From positions 1 to 8,458 of the forward strand of contig JAFDFO010000217.1 in assembly GCA_019309815.1 (NCBI GenBank): 8,458 nucleotides of DNA, read 5' to 3'. The translations under genes and the position numbers were made by a program. Source of the stretch: Deltaproteobacteria bacterium. GTDB taxonomy: Bacteria > Desulfobacterota > Desulfobacteria > Desulfobacterales > C00003060. This document shows positions 1 to 5,272 of the stretch, piece by piece (the stretch's first letter is position 1; every line of letters begins with the position of its first letter). Under the pieces are notes generated by a model. That model ran no database searches, was not told where the DNA came from, and was given only the letters and a program-made list of their open reading frames with translations.

Positions 1-855
1 CGCCAGGCACTGCGCGTGTATCGCTCCTATCCGGTGAAATGTCTGCAGCCCGCTCGCGTGATCTGTCAAAGCCTGGAGGCGATGAACCCTGATGTGATCG
101 AGGGATATCCAAGCGTGCTCGCACATGTTGCTCCCTTGGCACAGGGACGGTTCTCGGGAAAGAAACTCCGCCATGTAGTCTGTGGGGGGGAGGCACTTGA
201 TGAGGTCAAGCGCCGTGCAATCGAACAGGGTTTCGGCGTGCGCGCCTTTGACACATTCGGCGCTCATGAGTGCAACTTAGTGGCCTGGGAATGTGAGGAC
301 ACAGGTCTTTACCATGTATGTGACGATAATGCTATCGTCGAAGTTTTGCGAGACGGGGAACACGTTGCACAGGGTGAAAGTGGAGAAGTAGTTATGACGG
401 CGCTGCATTCCTATGCTATGCCTTTTATTCGCTATTGCCTGGGCGACATGGTTGTAAAGGGTTCGGAAACGTGTCCCTGCGGCCAGCCGTTCTCGACTTT
501 CCAAAGCATCAAGGGGCGCGTGCGCGACTATTTCTACCTGCCTGACGGACGTCACGTTCATCCACTGGAGATCATCCTGCCGGTATTCAGTGAGGCTGCT
601 TCGTGGCTAGACCAATTTCAGATGACGCAGGAGACTGAAACCCGGTTTGTTCTGCGGATATCTTCTCTTCGAACGCCGACGTCCGAGGACCTGGAACTTA
701 TGCAGAAGGCCATCTCGGGGAGGCTCGGCAAGGGAGCGGAGTTCCATATGGAACTGGTCGATCATATTGCCTTTGAACCCAGCGGGAAATTCAGGGATTG
801 CCGCTGTCTGGTCTTGCCGAGGGTGAGTGACTCAACCCTAGAGCAGGTTTTATAG
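1..855 (+). CDS. Phenylacetate-CoA ligase / CapK-like adenylate-forming enzyme (5' partial)
   Basis: The frame is open from the window edge, so the N-terminal part with the P-loop lies outside; a GTG at 16 is in frame but is probably internal. Seen: a CGGEAL stretch near 181-198, the adenylation-domain block AFDTFGAHE (244-270), the MPFIRYCLGD block (418-447), a CPCG pair of cysteines (472-483) followed by IKGRVRD (508-528), where the hinge to the small C-terminal domain lies, and PSGKFR at 778-795, which carries the lysine expected to catalyse adenylation. This order is characteristic of the PaaK/CapK (coenzyme F390 synthetase-like) family, which activates carboxylic acids, mostly aromatic, as acyl-AMP and often then as CoA thioester. 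The substrate cannot be read from sequence. Its neighbour downstream is chorismatase-like, so a hydroxybenzoate is an attractive guess. The stop (853-855) touches the next gene's ribosome binding site, which suggests co-transcription. Confidence 0.85.
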   Translation, partial: RQALRVYRSYPVKCLQPARVICQSLEAMNPDVIEGYPSVLAHVAPLAQGRFSGKKLRHVVCGGEALDEVKRRAIEQGFGVRAFDTFGAHECNLVAWECEDTGLYHVCDDNAIVEVLRDGEHVAQGESGEVVMTALHSYAMPFIRYCLGDMVVKGSETCPCGQPFSTFQSIKGRVRDYFYLPDGRHVHPLEIILPVFSEAASWLDQFQMTQETETRFVLRISSLRTPTSEDLELMQKAISGRLGKGAEFHMELVDHIAFEPSGKFRDCRCLVLPRVSDSTLEQVL

Positions 856-864
856 AGAGGTTCC

Positions 865-1179
865 TTGTCGAATATATTGAAGAAAAGCCATGTGGATGGA
901 CTTGAGGTTGTTACTCTGACAGGGCCGGATTGCGAGCAACACTTCATCGTAGCTCATCCATCAAGAAGTCACCCGCTTGCCCTCTTTGCAAAACTCTCCG
1001 AGTTCGTGGCGGAGACAGATGCAGCCATTGTTATGCAGGACGTGTTTGCCGACTCGCGCATTCTTAACGATGCCGTTCAGTCTATAGGAGAGGCCTTCGA
1101 TGAGATTAAATGGCCTGTAACCTGGATGGAATACCCGGAAAAACAGATTGGGCAAAATATTGTTTGCTTGGGAATGTAA
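865..1179 (+). pseudogene. Chorismatase-like protein, N-terminal part (frame broken)
   Basis: Encodes 104 residues from a TTG start at 865, preceded by GAGAGG at 855-860. The useful signal is in AIVMQDVFAD and, close to the end, EIKWPVTWME. From memory these match the N-terminal domain of FkbO/Hyg5/XanB2 chorismatases, which have a 'QdVF...' strand and a 'WPVTW' strand. The rest of that protein continues in the frame one base back (codons starting at positions divisible by 3), so this looks like the front half of one gene of about 337 residues, close to the family's length. The last residues before the TAA at 1177-1179 are probably out-of-frame. The alternative is a genuine separate small protein, because the TAA overlaps an ATG (TAATG, 1177-1181) that could restart translation of the second half. 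Confidence 0.6.
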
Positions 1180-1877
1180 TGCCATATAGCACATCCCACC
1201 CACATCCGGTTCAGGCCCGAGAGGTGTTTGAGAGAATCGACTCGGCCATCCGTCTCGCCGGAATGAATTTTCACCATGTTGTTCGCACGTGGCTGTACAT
1301 AGATCGCATTCTGTCATGGTATGGTGAGTTCAACCGCGTTCGCAGTAAATTCTTCGCCGAGCAGGGCTTGCTTGAACACAGGGTTCCGGCAAGTACGGGA
1401 GTCGGCATGTCGAATCCTGCGGGTGTTGGCCTTGTAGCGAACGTGCTTGCAATAGAGCCGAAAAATGAAAATGTCCTCGTCCGCACGGTAGAATCGCCTA
1501 TGCAATGTGGTGCCCAGACATATGGCAGCTCTTTCAGCAGGGCCATGGAGGTGGTGATGCCCGACTACCGCAGGGTGTACGTGTCCGGAACAGCGAGCAT
1601 AGATCCGGACGGGGCAACAGTCCATTTAGGCGAGGTAGATCGGCAAATTGAATACACCATGGAAGTGGTACAGGGTATTCTGGAATCCTGCAACATGAGC
1701 TGGTCGGACGTATTCAGGGCGATTGCCTATTTCAAGAACAGCGATGATATTCCGCGGCTGAACGATTTCTTGATGAGCCATGGCCTCTCGCCGCTCCCTG
1801 TTGCGATGGCGCACGGGGACATTTGCCGTGATGACCTGCTCTTCGAGTTGGAACTTGATGCTGTGGCGAGTAAATAG
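1110..1877 (+). pseudogene. Chorismatase-like (Hyg5/FkbO/XanB2, RidA fold), C-terminal main part
   Basis: This is the bulk of a YjgF/RidA-superfamily protein. Family-like blocks run from YCLLGNVMP (about 1155) through RTWLYIDRILSWY (1284-1322), VPASTGVG (1383-1406), YGSSFSRA (1521-1544), VSGTASI (1581-1601) and AIAYFK (about 1719) to CRDDLLFELELDA at the C-terminus. Chorismatases split chorismate into pyruvate and an aromatic or dihydroxy-cyclohexadiene acid. As I recall, the final block holds the catalytic glutamate (here the GAG at 1845-1847) and, seven residues earlier, a cysteine typical of 3-hydroxybenzoate-forming Hyg5-type enzymes (here the TGC at 1824-1826). The domain alone lacks its N-terminal partner, which lies in another frame at 865-1179. 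Real coding probably enters this frame between 1104 (just after a TGA at 1101-1103) and about 1155; an ATG at 1110 and one at 1179 are both formal starts, neither with a strong ribosome binding site. A generic Rid-family annotation is the fallback. Confidence 0.7.
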
Positions 1878-1915
1878 CTCCGGTTCTTTGCGAAAACTTG
1901 GTTCAAAGGAGATAC

Positions 1916-1921
1916 AAGGAG
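1916..1921 (+). promoter_or_regulatory. Ribosome binding site deciding a TTG start
   Basis: AAGGAG lies six bases before the TTG at 1928-1930. An identical AAGGAG sits ten bases upstream (1906-1911) but has no start at a usable distance. This favours the TTG at 1928 over the earlier TTG at 1898, which lies before both motifs, and over the ATG at 1940, which is 18 bases away. Confidence 0.65.
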
Positions 1922-1927
1922 AAAGAA

Positions 1928-3262
1928 TTGAAGCCGTTCATGACGCATCATGAGGTGATATCATTTGCAGAAATTTCCGATCTGCCCGAGATCAATGTGC
2001 TCTTCACGGCCTGTCGCACCGGTCAGGATGCTTATACTATCGACGTTTTGGATTTCTCCTTGAAGACTATCGACAGGTGGTCTGTTCCTGCCACAACGAT
2101 TCCCCGGGCGACAGAATTGCTGGAAAAGAACGTTCCTGCCGAGAGAGTGCCATTTGGCTCTTCTCACCAATCTTATTACAACGACTGTATGATGAGTTCT
2201 CATGCTGCCCAACTGTCAGTTCAGGGGAAGATATTTGTGTGCATGGGGAATTTCTACAATGGCTTCTACTCATATGTAATCGACAGCGAGTCGCATCAGG
2301 CATATATCTTCCCGGATACATTTGAAGAGGAATTGATGCTCTACTCTTCTACCGGAGCCTTCACGCCGGACCAGGACCATTGGTTGTATGTCAGATGGCC
2401 TTTTCAAGACAGTATCGATATCATCAATGGCAAGAGGGAGTCCTCTGCGTGTGAGATAGGGAAGGCAAGAATATCAGACCTCAAGAATGAAATCCTGTAT
2501 CGAATTGAGAACGTTGACAGGATTCATCAAATAGCATGTTCCCCCAGCGGTCGGCATGTTGTTTTCTCGCCCTTCACGTGGGACTTGAGAAGTCCCTATC
2601 CTCAGGCCACCATAGAAGAAGATCCGGAAGGATATCGCAGAAGTCATGAAGCAGGTGTGAAAAGGGAAGCGCTGGTGACAGTGGACTTAGAACTGGGTCG
2701 TCACTGGCTAACAGACATTCCCGTGCCGGTGCAGGCACATCTTGAATTTGACCCCGTCGACCCCTCTCTTTTCTACATTTCCACCCATCATTTCTGTCCT
2801 ACGGAGAGTGATCTGATATTAGAAGGACCGGCCTCGCTGTTCAAAATGAGAATAGGGGATGGGGAGACATTAATTGAGGGGGAGTATTCCGATGATCAGT
2901 TTTTTCGAATGACCCAGCATATCCCCTTTCTTTATCAAGGTCGTGTATTGGTTGCAGTAACGAATTTTCCAAACAAGCTGGACCTGATTGATGCGGAGAG
3001 CATGAGCTTATGGCGACGAGTCGAGTTATTTCCTGCGCCCCCTCTGGACTTGTCCAGAACAGGAAACGCCAGTTGCCCCACGTATCCCGGAATATGTCTT
3101 TCCACAAACCCCAGCAAAGATGGGAAGTACATTGTGCTCCAATCTTCTGAGGACTTTCCCGTTTACAGTGTGGAAGAAGATCGCTTGTTAGCGGCCACAG
3201 TGCCGCAATATTTGCCTGAAGGGATGAAACCGGTGGGGCACACACGTTTGGCAGGCGAATAA
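1928..3262 (+). CDS. Unknown protein, probable beta-propeller
   Basis: Encodes 444 residues from TTG 1928, chosen because AAGGAG lies six bases upstream. The frame also allows a TTG at 1898 (454 residues). I do not recognise the family. It has no signal peptide or membrane helix, so it is probably cytoplasmic. It shows repeated short strand pairs ending in polar turns, such as HQIACSPSGRHVVFSPF, HLEFDPVDPSLFYIST and NPSKDGKYIVLQSS. That 'SPSGRHVVF / DPSLFYIS / SKDGKYIVL' cadence is what TolB/WD40/lactonase-type propellers show. Several histidines occur in separate blocks (SSHQSYYND, VQAHLEF, STHHFCP, RMTQHIPF), which could be a metal or substrate site; that is speculative. It begins 50 bases after the chorismatase-like gene on the same strand, so it may act in the same pathway, for example as an enzyme on the aromatic product. 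Confidence 0.75.
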   Translation: MKPFMTHHEVISFAEISDLPEINVLFTACRTGQDAYTIDVLDFSLKTIDRWSVPATTIPRATELLEKNVPAERVPFGSSHQSYYNDCMMSSHAAQLSVQGKIFVCMGNFYNGFYSYVIDSESHQAYIFPDTFEEELMLYSSTGAFTPDQDHWLYVRWPFQDSIDIINGKRESSACEIGKARISDLKNEILYRIENVDRIHQIACSPSGRHVVFSPFTWDLRSPYPQATIEEDPEGYRRSHEAGVKREALVTVDLELGRHWLTDIPVPVQAHLEFDPVDPSLFYISTHHFCPTESDLILEGPASLFKMRIGDGETLIEGEYSDDQFFRMTQHIPFLYQGRVLVAVTNFPNKLDLIDAESMSLWRRVELFPAPPLDLSRTGNASCPTYPGICLSTNPSKDGKYIVLQSSEDFPVYSVEEDRLLAATVPQYLPEGMKPVGHTRLAGE

Positions 3263-3280
3263 CGACCCTTTGCTACTCCT

Positions 3281-3299
3281 GGCAGGTGGCTTTCCTGCC
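3281..3299. terminator. Hairpin between converging genes, possible terminator
   Basis: GGCAGG (3281-3286) pairs with CCTGCC (3294-3299) around a seven-base loop, in the 47-base gap between two convergent genes. A short stretch rich in T follows on the plus strand, with no clean T-run on either side. The position fits a shared terminator; the stem is short. Confidence 0.35.
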
Positions 3300-3309
3300 C
3301 ATTCCTTTA

Positions 3310-3972
3310 TCACGCAATCCATTTAACGATTTCGTCCGTCTGCGCTCTGTCCGTCCTGAACGTGTTCACCGGGGATTCCATATCCGGATACCCAATTGAC
3401 AGGCCAAGAACGAGTCGTTTTGTGTCGGGAATGGAAAGAAACTCTTTTACGTCCTGAGCATAATCAGTGACAAACGCCTGGGGGACGGTACCGAGACCAT
3501 TGGCATGTGCGGCAAGCATGATACTCTGAGCAAACAGCCCCATGTCAAACAAAGACCACAGGGTCAGAGACGCGTCCTGGAATAGATAGATGGCATGCGG
3601 GGCGCCATAGAAACGGAAATTGGCCTTCTTGCCTTTTTTCACATTTACAGGATCACTCAGATCGACGCCAGTAGCAGCAGCGCGCGTTTTGAAAAGATGG
3701 TCAATTCTTGCACCCTCAGGGGCGGGCCATGATGTTGGGGCTTCCAGGTCAGGACGTGGCTCTGTGCCACTTTCCAGAAGCTCAATCAGCATTTTTGACA
3801 GCGCCTCTTTTTTCTCGCCGGAGAGTATTATGGCCTCCCATGGCTGGGTGTTTTTGTATGAAGGGCTCCATTTGGCGACATTGATCACCTCAAGGAGCAC
3901 TTCTTCCGGAACCGGCTCCGATTTGAACTTGCGTATGCTCATTCTTGTTTTGATGCACTCAATAGCGTCCAT
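3310..3972 (-). CDS. Nitroreductase-family flavoprotein
   Basis: Encodes 220 residues, normal for the nitroreductase superfamily: homodimeric FMN enzymes that use NAD(P)H to reduce nitro compounds, quinones, enones or related substrates. Seen: the phosphate-contacting RMSIRKF motif (residues 10-16, RxSxRxF), SPSYKNTQPWE (36-46), a GLGTVPQ loop near residue 160 that faces the flavin, and GLSIGYP near 190. The stretch at about residues 70-115 is charged and longer than in minimal members, perhaps a substrate lid. The ATG start is supported by AAAGGAG six bases upstream. It is the last gene of the minus-strand series; the stop of the preceding gene overlaps its ribosome binding site. The physiological substrate cannot be inferred. 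Confidence 0.92.
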   Translation of the reverse strand: MDAIECIKTRMSIRKFKSEPVPEEVLLEVINVAKWSPSYKNTQPWEAIILSGEKKEALSKMLIELLESGTEPRPDLEAPTSWPAPEGARIDHLFKTRAAATGVDLSDPVNVKKGKKANFRFYGAPHAIYLFQDASLTLWSLFDMGLFAQSIMLAAHANGLGTVPQAFVTDYAQDVKEFLSIPDTKRLVLGLSIGYPDMESPVNTFRTDRAQTDEIVKWIA

Positions 3973-3978
3973 TGTTAT

Positions 3979-3985
3979 CTCCTTT
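3979..3985 (-). promoter_or_regulatory. Strong ribosome binding site of the nitroreductase
   Basis: Reads AAAGGAG on the minus strand, six bases before the ATG. Its first base is part of the TGA stop of the upstream gene, so the two genes are probably translated from one message. Confidence 0.7.
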
Positions 3986-4299
3986 CATCTTTCCCTGGTT
4001 GATTCCCAGCGGCAGAGAAATATCAGCACCGTGACGATCAATATGAAGGATACCGTCAGAACCGTGGTTCCCGTGGGGGACTCAAAGACCAGTGGTGCAA
4101 AGAACGGGGCGAGAAGGGCCACAACTACTGCCAGGAGGGCCCAGTAGGCATTTCTGTGTGAGAAATTCATCGTATAGCCCGTCCATTTGGCCCGTTTGGG
4201 GACTATGATCCGTGGGTCCTCAGGGCACCAGTAAACGACTCCTCGGCGCCAATTTGCCGGGTCAGACCAAAGTCTGTTGAGTTCTTCTTTGGTAATCAT
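3985..4299 (-). CDS. DUF5808-like small membrane protein
   Basis: Encodes 104 residues. The N-terminal 45 residues hold a pattern I associate with DUF5808: W-x-x-G-x-x-Y-x-x-P-x-D-P-R, then VPKR and a 'GYTMNF' strand (here YWCPEDPRIIVPKRAKW followed by TGYTMNFSHRNAYW). Two hydrophobic helices follow at about 49-71 and 78-95, ending in a charged tail. Proteins with this domain often sit beside other membrane proteins; no function is established that I can cite. The start is an ATG with AGGAGG 13 bases upstream, a longer spacing than usual. The gap to the previous gene is 37 bases, and the stop overlaps the next gene's ribosome binding site. Confidence 0.75.
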   Translation of the reverse strand: MITKEELNRLWSDPANWRRGVVYWCPEDPRIIVPKRAKWTGYTMNFSHRNAYWALLAVVVALLAPFFAPLVFESPTGTTVLTVSFILIVTVLIFLCRWESTRER

Positions 4300-4336
4300 G
4301 AAATGTTGTCTGCCTCCTCTTGGGAACTCTCGGATG

Positions 4337-4798
4337 TCATCGGATTAGTTCGTCCCTGCGGAATATCATATAGAAAAGACCCCAAACTCCAAAGACTGCA
4401 TGTGCAACCACAAACAGCCAGACCCCCGGACCTGGTTCAAAACTGTAGTTCGGGACACCCGGCATGAAAGTCATGATAAAGATGATGACAATTGCCCAGT
4501 AGGCTGATATTCCCATCACTGCTGCCGTGGTTACTAACGACCAGTGCTTCCTCAAGAACAGGCCGACCAAAGAGATGGCCATTAGTGGAATGTAGACAAC
4601 AGTATCACCTGCTCCGAACGCACGGTTCATTTGTACGCCAAACTCGCCTACCTCTTTGACATCTTCTTGTAACCCCAACTTCACGGTAAATTCATAATCA
4701 AAAACGGCCATTGTCTGGCCCATCAGCATCAACACCATTGACACAGTTAAGAACAGTATGATGACCCAGAAAGATAAGCAACGTCTTCCACTTACCAT
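4337..4798 (-). CDS. Four-helix membrane protein of unknown function
   Basis: Encodes 153 residues with four probable membrane helices (about 9-33, 66-82, 86-111 and 124-145). Between the first two lies a 30-residue loop with charged residues, ending at GVQMNRAFGAGDT. The helices carry few charges, and the C-terminus (RRDELIR) is basic and acidic. It has no motif I can name and no conserved histidine or cysteine pair that would suggest redox cofactors. The start is ATG with GGAG seven bases upstream. It lies between a zinc-ribbon-like membrane protein and a DUF5808-like protein on the same strand, so these small membrane proteins may work together, perhaps on the product or substrate of the exported peptidase; that is inference. 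Confidence 0.8.
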   Translation of the reverse strand: MVSGRRCLSFWVIILFLTVSMVLMLMGQTMAVFDYEFTVKLGLQEDVKEVGEFGVQMNRAFGAGDTVVYIPLMAISLVGLFLRKHWSLVTTAAVMGISAYWAIVIIFIMTFMPGVPNYSFEPGPGVWLFVVAHAVFGVWGLFYMIFRRDELIR

Positions 4799-4840
4799 CT
4801 TCGTTCTCCAACTGGCTTGGTCAAGAAGGTCTAACCAGGT

Positions 4841-4856
4841 GGGGGACTAAGCCCCC
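4841..4856 (-). other. G:C hairpin across a stop codon
   Basis: Five G-C pairs (4841-4845 with 4852-4856) enclose a six-base loop that contains most of the TAG stop at 4847-4849. There is no T-run after it in the minus-strand direction, so it is not a standard intrinsic terminator. It may be an attenuator, an RNA stability element, or chance. Confidence 0.35.
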
Positions 4857-5272
4857 TCAGCAGTTCCCAATTTGCCAAACTTGTGACCACACGCGTTACA
4901 GACCCACTGGGGTGCCTCATCATGAACGAGACAAAGGCCTTTTGGCTTCTTCGGCAATGAAAAATCCGCTTCTCCTGCTTCCGGGATGGGCTCGAAGTCT
5001 GGTTCTTCTACACGTCTTTCAACCAGGTCGAGTATTAGGGATAGTGAAAATATGCTGAGATAACTCACGATTGGTGCCACCAAAAGTATCAACCATGTAG
5101 AAAGGTCGGACCAAATCAAGAATGGTGTGGCCACAACGACCGCCATCAAAAGGAAAAAGACAAACATGGGAAGGTTGAATCCACCCAAGAGACTGCAATC
5201 CTCCAACCTAAAGCTGTACGCTCCGACCATGATAAGTATTAAGAGAGAAACTGTCCAAAACCCAACAGGCAT
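4847..5272 (-). CDS. Three-helix membrane protein with zinc-ribbon-like tail
   Basis: Encodes 141 residues from the ATG at 5272-5270, chosen because it overlaps the peptidase stop in TAATG. The frame continues upstream to an ATG at 5359, which would give 170 residues inside the peptidase gene. Three hydrophobic helices (about 5-21, 33-54 and 56-83) are followed by an acidic linker and a tail with C114, H117, C125 and C128, and H130 nearby: a C-x2-H-x7-C-x2-C arrangement that could bind zinc. The tail would face the cytoplasm or periplasm depending on topology, which I cannot settle. I do not recognise the family. There is no good ribosome binding site right before the ATG, so translation probably relies on ribosomes finishing the peptidase gene. 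The stop lies in a G:C hairpin (4841-4856). Confidence 0.75.
   Translation of the reverse strand: MPVGFWTVSLLILIMVGAYSFRLEDCSLLGGFNLPMFVFFLLMAVVVATPFLIWSDLSTWLILLVAPIVSYLSIFSLSLILDLVERRVEEPDFEPIPEAGEADFSLPKKPKGLCLVHDEAPQWVCNACGHKFGKLGTAEGA

Noticed and set aside
1138..1150. Programmed -1 frameshift site in the chorismatase-like gene
   Set aside because: The A-run in GGAAAAACAG does not give a proper X-XXY-YYZ heptamer in the incoming frame, and I see no strong downstream stem, so mutation or sequence error is simpler.
3620..4147. A 175-residue open frame on the plus strand over the nitroreductase and DUF5808-like genes
   Set aside because: It crosses two recognised minus-strand genes and has no ribosome binding site or family pattern.
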